64,000 bases of DNA from Microbacterium festucae (GCF_025421715.1 NZ_JAOEFC010000002.1:62001-126000), one strand, 5' to 3'; positions 8,467-16,394 are shown, counted from the stretch's first letter. Notes: generated by a model from the letters alone, not told the origin. Program-made: numbers and translations.

Positions 8467-8978
8467 TCGGGTGGTCCTTCTCGCCCAGCGAACTTGCTAA
8501 TCAGCCAACTATCCCCGTCGAAGTTCACATCGACCGCGAACGCCTGCTCGGTAGGTCGATCGCCACTCTGGGAGATCCCTTGTTCGTCGACGAGCGTTAC
8601 TTTCGACACGTCCAGACAGACATCGAGCTCAGCAAGTCCTGCATCGCTGTCCAATGTGTTCGGTACGACCTGTGAAACGACGCTGTTCCCGTCCACCACC
8701 CAGCCATCCGAGTGCATCTGAGTCAGCGACTTCTTGGCAGCGTCGAGTGCGTCGCCTGTCAGCCAGGCGTAGACGTCCTCGAACGTGGCGGGTTCAGATA
8801 GGTCGACCGCGTTCAGTGCGTCGACGTACTCCCGATAGGTCGCCTCGGCGGCGGCGAAAGCCTCCTCATCGGAGGCGAATCCGGTGGGTGTCGGGGTGGG
8901 CTCGGCGGTGGGGGTGCACGCGGTCGCGCCGAGGGTCAGCGCGACGAGCATCGCGGCGACGGCAGAGCGGCGGATCAT
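8454..8978 (-). CDS. putative lipoprotein of unknown function
   Basis: 174 aa from the ATG at 8978 (MIRRSAVAAML). A basic n-region, a hydrophobic stretch and LGATAC with Cys21 make a clear lipobox, then a Thr/Pro spacer (TPTAEPTPTPT). The folded part, with an EEAFAAAEATYREYVDALNAVD helix, resembles small secreted proteins of the NTF2-like or lumazine-binding-like kind, but I cannot assign a family. The open frame extends to 9005; the shorter start is preferred because it gives a proper signal peptide. The 3' half is clearly AT-richer than its neighbours, hinting at transfer. It is coupled to the secreted protein gene downstream. Confidence 0.78.
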   Translation of the reverse strand: MIRRSAVAAMLVALTLGATACTPTAEPTPTPTGFASDEEAFAAAEATYREYVDALNAVDLSEPATFEDVYAWLTGDALDAAKKSLTQMHSDGWVVDGNSVVSQVVPNTLDSDAGLAELDVCLDVSKVTLVDEQGISQSGDRPTEQAFAVDVNFDGDSWLISKFAGREGPPECLR

Positions 8979-9048
8979 GCGGCAACGGTATCCAAGCGCC
9001 GGCATCCGCGCGCCGGTTGTCCCCAGCCTCGCCTACGCTCGATCCATC

Positions 9049-9429
9049 ATGGCTGCCGATCCCGCCGACGCGCTCCGCGCGATGTCCGCCCGTGCCGACG
9101 CGCTCCGCGCGATGTCCGCCCGTGCCGACGCGCAGCTCGCGGCCGTCGAACGCGAACTGGCCGAGCTGCGCGGCGCGCGCGGTGCCGAGTCCGCCGACGA
9201 CGAGCACGACCCCGAAGGCGTCACCCTGTCGGGGGAGTGGTCGCGGCTCGCGGGGGTGCGCGAGGGACTGGTGGCCGAGCGTGCCGGCATCCAGGACGCC
9301 CTCGCCCGCGTGGACGCGGGTGACTACGGCGTGTGCGTCGACTGCGGCACGGCGATCGCGCCGGAGCGCCTCGCGGTGCGGCCGACGGCGACCCGCTGCG
9401 TCGCGTGCGCCGAGAGGGCCGGGCGATGA
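9049..9429 (+). CDS. DksA/TraR-type zinc finger protein
   Basis: 126 aa. N-terminal alpha-helical part, then a C4 zinc finger with CVDCG (C96, C99) and CVACA (C117, C120), as in DksA/TraR proteins that bind the RNA polymerase secondary channel. It is shorter than E. coli DksA. Residues 5-24 are two identical copies of a ten-residue unit (ADALRAMSAR) made by a 30-bp tandem duplication, which would lengthen the first helix. TACGCT lies 9 nt before the ATG. The stop overlaps the next gene's ATG (ATGA), so it is co-translated with the YchJ-like gene. Confidence 0.85.
   Translation: MAADPADALRAMSARADALRAMSARADAQLAAVERELAELRGARGAESADDEHDPEGVTLSGEWSRLAGVREGLVAERAGIQDALARVDAGDYGVCVDCGTAIAPERLAVRPTATRCVACAERAGR
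9064..9132 (+). repeat. 30-bp exact tandem duplication inside the DksA-like gene
   Basis: Two identical 30-bp units, 9064-9093 and 9094-9123, followed by the first 9 bases of a third. The unit is in frame (10 codons) and encodes ADALRAMSAR. The absence of any divergence between copies points to a recent event. Confidence 0.95.
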
Positions 9430-9833
9430 CCGCGCCGCGCGCGCTCGCCGCCGGCGCACCCTGTCCCTGCGGCAGCGGCGACGCGTTCGAGGCGTGCTGC
9501 GGCCCCGTGCTGCACGGTGAGCCGGCGGCGACGGCGCAGGCGCTCATGCGGTCGCGGTACACCGCGTTCGCGCTCGGCGACGCTGCGCACCTGGCCGCGT
9601 CGTGGCATCCGGGAACCCGACCGGGCGACCTCGACATCGACATCGACCCGGGGCTGCAGTGGACCGGGTTGAAGATCATCGACGTGGTCGACGGCGCGGA
9701 GGGCGACAAGCGGGGCGTCGTGGAGTTCCAGGCGCGGTGGCGTCAGGGACGCGAGACCGGCGAGCTGCACGAGCGCAGTCGCTTCGTGCGGCAGTCGGGC
9801 CTGTGGTGGTACCTCGACGGCGCGGTGCGGTGA
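9426..9833 (+). CDS. YchJ-family (UPF0225) SEC-C motif protein
   Basis: 135 aa. The N-terminus carries a SEC-C zinc-binding motif, PCPCGSGDAFEACCG, followed by the YchJ domain with MRSRYTAFALGDAAHLAASW, FQARWR and a closing WWYLDG, which has an NTF2-like fold. Family function is poorly defined. The start ATG overlaps the stop of the DksA-like gene by four bases. It ends 8 nt from the convergent NTF2-like gene. Confidence 0.88.
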   Translation: MTAPRALAAGAPCPCGSGDAFEACCGPVLHGEPAATAQALMRSRYTAFALGDAAHLAASWHPGTRPGDLDIDIDPGLQWTGLKIIDVVDGAEGDKRGVVEFQARWRQGRETGELHERSRFVRQSGLWWYLDGAVR

Positions 9834-9840
9834 CGCGCGG

Positions 9841-10197
9841 TCAGTCCTCGTCGTCGTCGGGGGTCATGAACCACTCCACGAACCGCACGGCGCGCCCGTC
9901 GGGGGCGAACCAGACCTCCCACATGTTCGAGTAGCTCTGGTGCCCGGGGTAGTCGACGGTGCCGGTGATGATCGCCAGCGCGTCGTTCTCGATGAGCACC
10001 CGCAGGTCGTGCACCGCTTCGGTGGGCTCGGGCTCCTTCCACATCGCGAGGATCGCGTCGATGCCGATCTCGGGGTCGTCGTCGTCGGGACGGAACCAGT
10101 ACTCCGCGTCGTCGGAGAAGACGGCGCGCACGTCGTCGGGATCCTTCGTCGTCCACGCGGTGATGTAGCCGTTCAACCACTCGGTCGCCTGCGTCAT
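9841..10197 (-). CDS. SnoaL/NTF2-like fold protein
   Basis: 118 aa. Pattern of a small NTF2-superfamily protein: an N-terminal helix with WLNGYITAWTTKDPDDVRAVFSDDAEYWF, then strands ending in VRFVEWFMTP. Proteins of this type serve as isomerases, cyclases or ligand-binding proteins; no catalytic residues can be assigned here. The tail is acidic (DDDED). Upstream on its strand, TAGACA stands 6 nt before the ATG, consistent with a leaderless message. Convergent with the YchJ-like gene. Confidence 0.8.
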   Translation of the reverse strand: MTQATEWLNGYITAWTTKDPDDVRAVFSDDAEYWFRPDDDDPEIGIDAILAMWKEPEPTEAVHDLRVLIENDALAIITGTVDYPGHQSYSNMWEVWFAPDGRAVRFVEWFMTPDDDED

Positions 10198-10263
10198 GGT
10201 CCGTGTCTACCCGAGCGTTCCCGCGCGCACCAGGGGAGGGGTGGGCGGATGCTGCGGGCTCAG

Positions 10264-10291
10264 TGTCGGAGGTATGTTCTAACGTTCAGGT
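10264..10291 (+). promoter_or_regulatory. damage-type (RecA-independent, PafBC-like) promoter of the HNH gene
   Basis: TGTCGGAG (10264-10271), eight spacer bases, then TAACGT (10280-10285), then 6 nt to the ATG. This fits the TTGTCRGTG-N8-TAN3T promoter described for RecA/LexA-independent DNA damage genes in mycobacteria, with one change (A for T before the last G) that uvrA and uvrB in this window share. Confidence 0.7.
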
Positions 10292-11725
10292 ATGACGTTG
10301 ATCGCGGAACACGACCCGGACCTCGGGGTGGGGTGGCCGCCCGATCCCGAGGGGTGGGGCGAGCCGCCGTGGGCAGACGAGCTCGGGCCGCTGCCCGTCG
10401 ACGAGGTCGATGAGGTTCTGGAGTGGACGTCGCTGATGAACTCGTTCGTCGCGCAGCGGCTCGCCGCCGTCGACACGTTCCGGCGGCGCGCGTATGCCGA
10501 TGCCGAGCGCTACGGCGGCGGGAGCCGTGAGCTGATCGACCGGTCGGTGCGACTCGAGCTCGCCGCGGCGCTGCGCGTGACCGAGCACGCCGCGGGCGAC
10601 CTGCTCGGCTTCGCGGCGGCGATGGTGCACCGTTATCCGGCCGCATGGCGCTCGCTGTCACGGTCGGGCATCACCGAGCGGCACGCCCGCATCCTCGTCG
10701 AGCAGCTCGACGCGGCGGGGCCGGAGATCTCGGCGCGGGTGGGTGAGCGGGCGTTGGTGCTCGCGGAGCAGCAGCCCGTGGGCGTGTTCCGTCGCAAGCT
10801 GCGCGCGCTGGTCGACACCGAGCAGGCGGCCACGCTCGCGCAGCGGCAGGCCGTCGCCGTCCGCGAGCGGCGCGTCGAGATCGAGCCGGGGCGCGACGGC
10901 ATGGGCTGGCTGCACCTGCACGCGCCCCTGGTCGAGCTCCACGCCGTGCATGCCCGCCTCACCGCGCAGGCGAAGGCCATCGCCCGTGCACCGGGCGAGA
11001 CGCGCACCCTCGACGAGATCCGCGCCGACGCGGCGTGCGACCTGCTCATCGATGGCGACACCACGCTTCTTCCCGCCGACGCGCGGGGTATCCGGGCGAC
11101 GGTCGCGGTGACCGTCCCGGCGCTCACCCTTCTCGCGGATGCTGCTGGTGCTGGTGCTGGTGCTGGTGCTGGTGCTGGTGCTGGTGCTGGTGATGGTGCT
11201 GGTGCTGTGCCGCCGGTGGTCGACGGCATCGGGCCGATCAGCGTCGAGCAGGCGCGTGTGCTCTGCGGCGGAGCCGACGGCTGGATGCGGGTGCTCACCC
11301 ACCCCGAGACCGGCGCGGTGCTGTCGGTCGGGCGCGAGTCGTACAAGCCGCCGGCGTCGTTGCGGCGTCTCGTGCGGTGGCGGGCCGGCCGCTGCATGGC
11401 GCCCGGCTGCTCGGTTCCCGCCGATCGATGCGAGATCGACCACACCGTCGCGTGGGAGCACGGCGGGCACACGAGCCTCGACAACCATTCGCCGCTGTGC
11501 AAAGGCCATCACACCGTCAAACACCACGGCGGCTGGCATGTCGACCAGATCGCCGGATCGGGCGGCGCCCTGCGCTGGCGGTCGCCGTCGGGTCGGATCT
11601 ACGTCGTCCGCCCGGAACGCACGCTGCCGACCTTCCACCCCGATCCGCCACCGCCTTCAGCCCCCGCGCCCGACCGCGCGCCGCCGCCGCGCCCGACACT
11701 CGACCGCGAGCCGCCTCCGTTCTGA
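10292..11725 (+). CDS. HNH endonuclease signature protein of the DUF222/13E12 family
   Basis: 477 aa. The N-terminal two thirds match the DUF222 (13E12 repeat family) helical region. The C-terminus has an HNH nuclease fold at about 368-420: CMAPGC, then CEIDHTVAWEHGG, HSPLCKGHHTVKH, with paired cysteines for structural zinc. Between them (about 285-304) lies an Ala-Gly dipeptide run encoded by a hexanucleotide repeat. Family members are multi-copy in Microbacteriaceae and mycobacteria, and the biological target is unknown. The tail is Pro-rich. It follows a TGTCGGAG-N8-TAACGT promoter with the ATG at the expected transcription start. A nuclease role is inferred from the motif only. Confidence 0.9.
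   Translation: MTLIAEHDPDLGVGWPPDPEGWGEPPWADELGPLPVDEVDEVLEWTSLMNSFVAQRLAAVDTFRRRAYADAERYGGGSRELIDRSVRLELAAALRVTEHAAGDLLGFAAAMVHRYPAAWRSLSRSGITERHARILVEQLDAAGPEISARVGERALVLAEQQPVGVFRRKLRALVDTEQAATLAQRQAVAVRERRVEIEPGRDGMGWLHLHAPLVELHAVHARLTAQAKAIARAPGETRTLDEIRADAACDLLIDGDTTLLPADARGIRATVAVTVPALTLLADAAGAGAGAGAGAGAGAGDGAGAVPPVVDGIGPISVEQARVLCGGADGWMRVLTHPETGAVLSVGRESYKPPASLRRLVRWRAGRCMAPGCSVPADRCEIDHTVAWEHGGHTSLDNHSPLCKGHHTVKHHGGWHVDQIAGSGGALRWRSPSGRIYVVRPERTLPTFHPDPPPPSAPAPDRAPPPRPTLDREPPPF
11144..11203 (+). repeat. in-frame GCTGGT hexanucleotide repeat in the HNH gene
   Basis: Ten hexamers in a row: eight perfect GCTGGT units (11144-11191), one variant GATGGT (11192-11197) and one more GCTGGT. 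They encode Ala-Gly dipeptides. Copy-number change would lengthen or shorten the linker by two residues without a frameshift. Confidence 0.95.
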
Positions 11726-11775
11726 CGCCGGGTGATCCCCGGGGTGCCCGACCCGGGGCGCTCCGGGGCACTCCC

Positions 11776-11918
11776 CACCGGGCCGCGCCCCACCGGGCCG
11801 CGCACCACCGGGCCGCCCCCCACCGGGCCGCGCCCCACCGGGCCGCGCCCCACCGGGCCGCCCCCACCGGGCCGCGCCCCACCGGGCCGCCCCCACCGGG
11901 CCGCGCCCCACCGGGCCG
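11776..11918. repeat. ten-copy GC-rich minisatellite
   Basis: CACCGGGCCG occurs ten times at 14-15 bp spacing (starts 11776, 11791, 11806, 11821, 11836, 11851, 11865, 11880, 11894, 11909), separated by short C-rich linkers of mixed length. The 14-bp steps break any reading frame, so the frames it opens are not real genes. It fills most of the 242-bp gap between the HNH gene and the CDF exporter and ends about 40 bp before the latter's -10 box. Confidence 0.95.
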
Positions 11919-11955
11919 ACCGCCCCTCGATCCCGGCGCCGCGCATCCGTCGGCG

Positions 11956-11961
11956 TACTGT
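11956..11961 (+). promoter_or_regulatory. -10 box of the CDF gene, probably leaderless
   Basis: TACTGT, then 6 nt (GGCGCC), then the ATG. No Shine-Dalgarno sequence is seen. Confidence 0.5.
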
Positions 11962-11967
11962 GGCGCC

Positions 11968-12963
11968 ATGTCGCCTTCGCGTCCCCGTCACGACCGCGCG
12001 CACTCCGGTGAGACGCCCGAATCGCTGGCGACCGTCCTCATCGCCCTCGGCGCCAACCTGCTCGTCGCGATCGCAAAGTCGATCGCCGCGGTGCTCACCG
12101 GGGCGGCGAGCATGGTCGCCGAAGCGGCCCACTCGTGGGCGGATGCCGGCAACGAGGTCTTCCTCTACATCGCGGCGCGCCGCAGCGTGCGCCCGGCCGA
12201 CCCGCAGCATCCGCTCGGCTACGGGCGCAACGCCTACGTCTGGTCGATGTTCGCGGCGTTCGGCCTGTTCGCCGTCGGCGCCGTCGTCTCGGTGATGCAC
12301 GGCGTCAACGAGCTTCTCGCGCCTGAACCCGCTGAACGGTTCGTCATCTCCTACACGGTGCTCGCCCTCGCGTTCGTGCTCGAGGGCGTCTCATTCCTGC
12401 AGGCGCTGCGGCAGTCCCGCCGGCAGGCCCGGCATGCCGAGCGCGACCTGCTCGACCACGTCATGCGCACCTCCGACCCCACGCTGCGCGCCGTGTTCTT
12501 CGAAGACGCCGCGGCGCTCATCGGCCTCGTCATCGCCTTCGTCGGCATCCTGCTGCACCAGATCACCGGCTCCGCGGTGCCGGATGCCCTGGGCTCGATC
12601 CTCGTGGGCGTGCTGCTGGCCGTCGTCGCGATCACCCTCATCCGCCAGAACACCCGCTACCTGGTCGGGGCCTCGGTCGATCCGGCCGTCCGCGCCGCGG
12701 CGCTGCGCCGCCTGACCGCCCACCCCGACGTCGACGGGGTCACCTACCTGCACATCGAATACGTCGGTCCGGGGCGGGTCTTCCTGCTGGCCGCCGTCGA
12801 CCTGCGCGGCGACGCCGCCGAGCACGACATCGCCGCCCGCCTCAACGCGATCGAGGACGAGCTGGCCCGCAGCCCGCGCGTCGCCTGGGCCGTGCTGACC
12901 CTCTCGCGGCCGGGGGCGCCGGTGCTCGATGCCGACCACCCCGCACAGCCGATGCGCGGTTGA
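11968..12963 (+). CDS. cation diffusion facilitator (CDF) family metal exporter
   Basis: 331 aa. About six transmembrane helices in the first 230 residues. Helix 2 carries HSWADAGNE (H55, D59) and a later helix FFEDAAALIG, the two halves of the CDF transport site. A cytoplasmic ferredoxin-like domain follows (VDGVTYLHIEYVGPGRVFLLAAVDL). It exports divalent metals such as zinc, iron or manganese in exchange for protons. The H/D site spelling does not settle which metal. The open frame runs back through the minisatellite into the HNH gene, but the ATG at 11968, six nt after a TACTGT box, is the credible start. Confidence 0.9.
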   Translation: MSPSRPRHDRAHSGETPESLATVLIALGANLLVAIAKSIAAVLTGAASMVAEAAHSWADAGNEVFLYIAARRSVRPADPQHPLGYGRNAYVWSMFAAFGLFAVGAVVSVMHGVNELLAPEPAERFVISYTVLALAFVLEGVSFLQALRQSRRQARHAERDLLDHVMRTSDPTLRAVFFEDAAALIGLVIAFVGILLHQITGSAVPDALGSILVGVLLAVVAITLIRQNTRYLVGASVDPAVRAAALRRLTAHPDVDGVTYLHIEYVGPGRVFLLAAVDLRGDAAEHDIAARLNAIEDELARSPRVAWAVLTLSRPGAPVLDADHPAQPMRG

Positions 12964-13004
12964 TGACGGGATGAGGCGGGGACTGCGCCGCACCGCCCGA
13001 TTCT

Positions 13005-13161
13005 GATACTCTGGAGTGTCACTTTTGTGGCTCTTCAGCCATGTCTTCGTGACGAGCAATCCCCACATCCGCCGCTTCGGCTCCGGCATCCGATCGCACT
13101 CGCATGCGGTCGGGACGAGCGCGAAGCCCGACACCACACCTGAACAAGGACAACCCACTAC
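13005..13161 (+). promoter_or_regulatory. rpsA promoter and long 5' leader
   Basis: GATACT (13005-13010) is a good -10 candidate. It leaves an untranslated leader of about 145 nt before the rpsA ATG. Inside the leader a 9-bp stem (13090-13098 with 13105-13113, one G-T pair, 6-nt loop) is visible, and an AAGGACAA site precedes the ATG. Ribosomal protein S1 controls its own translation in other bacteria through leader structure; such a role here is inference. Confidence 0.5.
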
Positions 13162-14613
13162 ATGACTACCGCAACGACCGCCCCGGCCACCAAGCAGGTC
13201 GCCATCAATGACATCGGATCTGCTGAGGACTTCCTGGCCGCGGTCGAACTGACCATCAAGTCCTTCAACGACGGAGACCTCATCGAAGGCACCGTCGTGA
13301 AGGTCGACCGCGACGAGGTCCTCCTCGACGTCGGCTTCAAGACCGAGGGTGTCATCCCCTCGCGCGAGCTCTCCATCAAGCACGACGTCGACCCCAACGA
13401 GGTCGTCAAGGTCGGCGACGAGGTCGAAGCCCTCGTTCTCCAGAAGGAGGACAAGGAAGGCCGCCTCATCCTCTCCAAGAAGCGCGCGCAGTACGAGCGT
13501 GCCTGGGGAGACGTCGAGAAGATCAAGGAGAACGACGGCGTCGTCACCGGTTCGGTCATCGAGGTCGTCAAGGGCGGCCTCATCGTCGACATCGGCCTGC
13601 GCGGCTTCCTGCCGGCCTCGCTCATCGAGCTGCGCCGCGTCCGCGACCTCACGCCGTACCTCGGCCAGGAGATCGAGGCCAAGATCCTCGAGCTCGACAA
13701 GAACCGCAACAACGTCGTGCTCTCGCGCCGCGCCCTGCTCGAGCAGACGCAGTCCGAGTCGCGCACCACGTTCCTCAACAACCTGCACAAGGGTCAGGTC
13801 CGCAAGGGTGTCGTGTCGTCGATCGTCAACTTCGGTGCGTTCGTCGACCTGGGCGGCGTGGACGGCCTCGTGCACGTCTCCGAGCTGTCCTGGAAGCACA
13901 TCGAGCACGCCTCCGAGGTCGTCGAGGTCGGCCAGGAGGTCACCGTCGAGATCCTCGAGGTCGACCTGGACCGCGAGCGCGTCTCGCTGTCGCTGAAGGC
14001 GACCCAGGAGGACCCGTGGCAGGTCTTCGCCCGCACCCACGCCATCGGCCAGGTTGCACCGGGCAAGGTCACCAAGCTCGTTCCGTTCGGTGCATTCGTG
14101 CGCGTCGCGGACGGCATCGAGGGCCTCGTGCACATCTCGGAGCTGTCGGGCAAGCACGTCGAGCTCGCCGAGCAGGTCGTGTCGGTCGGCGAAGAGGTCT
14201 TCGTCAAGATCATCGACATCGACCTCGAGCGTCGCCGCATCTCGCTGTCGCTCAAGCAGGCCAACGAGTCGGTCGACATCAACGGCACCGAGTTCGACCC
14301 GGCCCTCTACGGCATGGTCACCGAGTACGACGAGAACGGGGAGTACAAGTACCCCGAGGGCTTCGACCCGGAGACCAACCAGTGGAAGGAAGGCTTCGAC
14401 GAGCAGCGTCTGGCTTGGGAAGGCGAGTACGCCGCTGCCCAGGCTCGCTGGGAGGCTCACAAGGCTCAGGTCACCAAGGCCCTCGAGGCCGAGGCCGCCG
14501 CGCCGGCCGAGACCGGCGGTTCGTCGTTCTCGTCCGACTCGAGCTCCTCGATCGGCACCCTCGCCGACGATGAGGCCCTCGCCGCTCTGCGCGAGAAGCT
14601 CTCCGGCCGCTGA
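13162..14613 (+). CDS. rpsA: 30S ribosomal protein S1
   Basis: 483 aa. Four S1 RNA-binding repeats are visible at about 33-104, 122-188, 206-275 and 293-362, each starting with a GxVxxV-type strand (for example GTVVKVDRDEVLLDVG, then KGVVSSIVNFGAFVDLGG). The C-terminal 115 residues are acidic and Ala/Ser-rich without a further repeat, as in the shorter actinobacterial S1. It helps mRNA docking on the 30S subunit. Codon use is strongly biased to the common C-ending codons, as expected for a highly expressed gene. It stands alone between a long leader and a terminator hairpin. Confidence 0.97.
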   Translation: MTTATTAPATKQVAINDIGSAEDFLAAVELTIKSFNDGDLIEGTVVKVDRDEVLLDVGFKTEGVIPSRELSIKHDVDPNEVVKVGDEVEALVLQKEDKEGRLILSKKRAQYERAWGDVEKIKENDGVVTGSVIEVVKGGLIVDIGLRGFLPASLIELRRVRDLTPYLGQEIEAKILELDKNRNNVVLSRRALLEQTQSESRTTFLNNLHKGQVRKGVVSSIVNFGAFVDLGGVDGLVHVSELSWKHIEHASEVVEVGQEVTVEILEVDLDRERVSLSLKATQEDPWQVFARTHAIGQVAPGKVTKLVPFGAFVRVADGIEGLVHISELSGKHVELAEQVVSVGEEVFVKIIDIDLERRRISLSLKQANESVDINGTEFDPALYGMVTEYDENGEYKYPEGFDPETNQWKEGFDEQRLAWEGEYAAAQARWEAHKAQVTKALEAEAAAPAETGGSSFSSDSSSSIGTLADDEALAALREKLSGR

Positions 14614-14626
14614 TCGGCTGAACGTC

Positions 14627-14662
14627 CGAACGGGCCGCGACCTCAGGGTCGCGGCCCGTTCG
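14627..14662. terminator. rpsA terminator hairpin
   Basis: Perfect 16-bp stem (14627-14642 with 14647-14662) and a 4-nt loop, 13 nt after the stop codon. There is no long T run after it, as is common in high-GC Gram-positives. Confidence 0.85.
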
Positions 14663-14723
14663 CCGTCTCCGCGCCACGCCCCGCATTCCCGTCGTCCTGC
14701 CGCCCACAGCGCGGCGAAGCGGA

Positions 14724-14729
14724 TACCGT
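14724..14729 (+). promoter_or_regulatory. -10 box of the histidine kinase gene, probably leaderless
   Basis: TACCGT, then 6 nt, then the GTG start. No ribosome binding site is visible. Confidence 0.5.
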
Positions 14730-14735
14730 CGGTAC

Positions 14736-16394
14736 GTGCACGAGTCTCCGCCCGCCTCCGCGCCCACGCGCACGTGGGCCGACCGGCTCTGGGACGATCG
14801 CGCCGGACCGCACGCGGTGCGGGTCAACCAGCTGCTGCTGGCCACCGCCGTCCTCCTGGTCACCCTCCTGGTGATCAACACCGAGCGCGCCGGCGACCGC
14901 CAGCTCTACTTCACCGGCGTCGCGCTCGTCTGGTCGCTGACGGTCATCGCCTTCGCGGTGCCGTGGAGCCGCGTGCCGGTGTTCGTGTCGATGCTCATCC
15001 CGATCGTCGACATCGTCGCGATCACCGTCATGCGCCTGTCCGACCCGACCGCCGGGTACACGCTGCTGTGGATGTTCCCGGTGCTGTGGCTGTGCGGATC
15101 CTTCGGCACCGCCGGCTACTTCGTCGGCGTGGGGTTCACCCTCACCTGCTACTTCGCCTCGTCGGTGGTACAGCCCGTGCAGGGCTCGGTCTTCTCCCTC
15201 GTGCTGCTGCCGGTGGTCATCGTCGTCGTCGGCACCACCACCTACCTCAGCGCCCGCCGCTCCCGCGCACAGGAGCGCCTGCTCGACAGTCAGGCGACCA
15301 TGCTGCGCACCTCACTCGAGCGCGCCCGCCGCCACGAGCAGCTCGTGACCGACGCGATCGACAGCGTCGACTTCGGCATCGTCCGCATCGAGTCCGACGG
15401 GTCGCTGTCGATGGCCAACGAGGCGTACACGCGCCTCAGCCGCCAGCGCAACGAGACCGTCGTCTACGCGGATGCCGAGGGCACGACCGTGCTCGACGAA
15501 GACCAGTGGCCCATCTCCCGCGCCCGCCGCGGCGAGGCGTTCGACGACCAGCGGCTCTGGGTGCGCTGGGCCGACGGCCGCGAGAAGGCGTTCAGCGTCG
15601 GCGCCCGCCGCATCCTCGAGGGCAACCGCGACATCGGCGCGGTGATGGTCACCCGCGACGTGACCGCCGAGACCGCCGCGCTGCGTGAACGAGACGCGCT
15701 CGTCTCCTCGGTCTCCCACGAGCTGCGCACCCCGCTCACCTCGATCATGGGCTTCGTCGAGCTCGCCGGCGAGGTGCCGGGCCTTCCGCCCGCCGCGGCC
15801 GACTACCTCGCCATCGCCGACCGCAACGCCGAACAGCTGCTCGCGCTCGTCGGCGACGTGCTCGCCGCCTCCAGCACCGCCCTCAGCGGAGCGCAGCTGC
15901 CGCTGACCCCCTCCGACGTCGACGCCGGAGCGATCGCCCGCGCCGCCGTCGAATCGCTCGCCGTGGCCGCCGCCGACCGCGACATCGACATCGACGCCGA
16001 CGGCATCGGCCCCGCACCGGCCTACGCCGATCCGGTGCGCCTGCAGCAGGTGTTCCACAACCTGCTCTCCAACGCGATCAAGTACAACCGGGCCGGCGGT
16101 CACGTCGCGGTGGCCACCCGCGTGACGGGGGAGACCACCGAGATCACCGTCAGCGACACCGGCGTCGGACTCAGCGACGAAGACCTCGCCGGCGTGTTCC
16201 AGCGCTACTACCGCGGCGCCGCCGTCGGCCGCGCGGGCGTTTCCGGCAACGGACTGGGCCTGGCCATCAGCCGCGACATCGTGCGCCGCCACGGCGGCGA
16301 CATCACCGTCACCAGCACGCTCGGCCTCGGAGCCACGTTCACCGTCATCCTCCCAGCCCTGCGACCGGGAAGAAGCCCGGGGGTGCGCCCATGA
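14736..16394 (+). CDS. membrane sensor histidine kinase with PAS-like domain
   Basis: 552 aa. Five or six hydrophobic helices fill about 30-190, then a PAS-like segment (DSVDFGIVRIESDGSLSMAN), then a HisKA domain with SHELRTPLTS at about 328, and a full HATPase_c domain: N box NLLSNAIKYN, DTGVGL, and GNGLGLAISR. All catalytic boxes look intact. The signal is unknown; the membrane part has almost no extracytoplasmic domain, so it may sense the membrane or the PAS ligand. The GTG start lies 6 nt after a TACCGT box. Its stop overlaps the next gene's ATG (ATGA), and a response regulator gene faces the pair. Confidence 0.92.
   Translation: MHESPPASAPTRTWADRLWDDRAGPHAVRVNQLLLATAVLLVTLLVINTERAGDRQLYFTGVALVWSLTVIAFAVPWSRVPVFVSMLIPIVDIVAITVMRLSDPTAGYTLLWMFPVLWLCGSFGTAGYFVGVGFTLTCYFASSVVQPVQGSVFSLVLLPVVIVVVGTTTYLSARRSRAQERLLDSQATMLRTSLERARRHEQLVTDAIDSVDFGIVRIESDGSLSMANEAYTRLSRQRNETVVYADAEGTTVLDEDQWPISRARRGEAFDDQRLWVRWADGREKAFSVGARRILEGNRDIGAVMVTRDVTAETAALRERDALVSSVSHELRTPLTSIMGFVELAGEVPGLPPAAADYLAIADRNAEQLLALVGDVLAASSTALSGAQLPLTPSDVDAGAIARAAVESLAVAAADRDIDIDADGIGPAPAYADPVRLQQVFHNLLSNAIKYNRAGGHVAVATRVTGETTEITVSDTGVGLSDEDLAGVFQRYYRGAAVGRAGVSGNGLGLAISRDIVRRHGGDITVTSTLGLGATFTVILPALRPGRSPGVRP

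Noticed and set aside
8439..8675. Short plus-strand frame opposite the lipoprotein gene
   Set aside because: The minus-strand lipoprotein has a proper lipobox and length; this frame has no ribosome site or family likeness.
11776..11918. Minisatellite as a CRISPR array or a repeat protein
   Set aside because: The units are 10 bp with 4-5 bp linkers, no unique spacers exist, no cas genes are near, and the 14-bp steps break every frame.
11377..12963. Long N-terminal extension of the CDF exporter through the minisatellite
   Set aside because: The extension is out-of-frame HNH sequence plus repeat; a TACTGT box 6 nt before the ATG at 11968 supports the short form.
12391..14460. Long minus-strand open frame of 689 codons across rpsA
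   Set aside because: It is the antisense of rpsA and the CDF gene; high GC opens long shadow frames, and the product is low-complexity Asp/Leu/Val-rich without family likeness.
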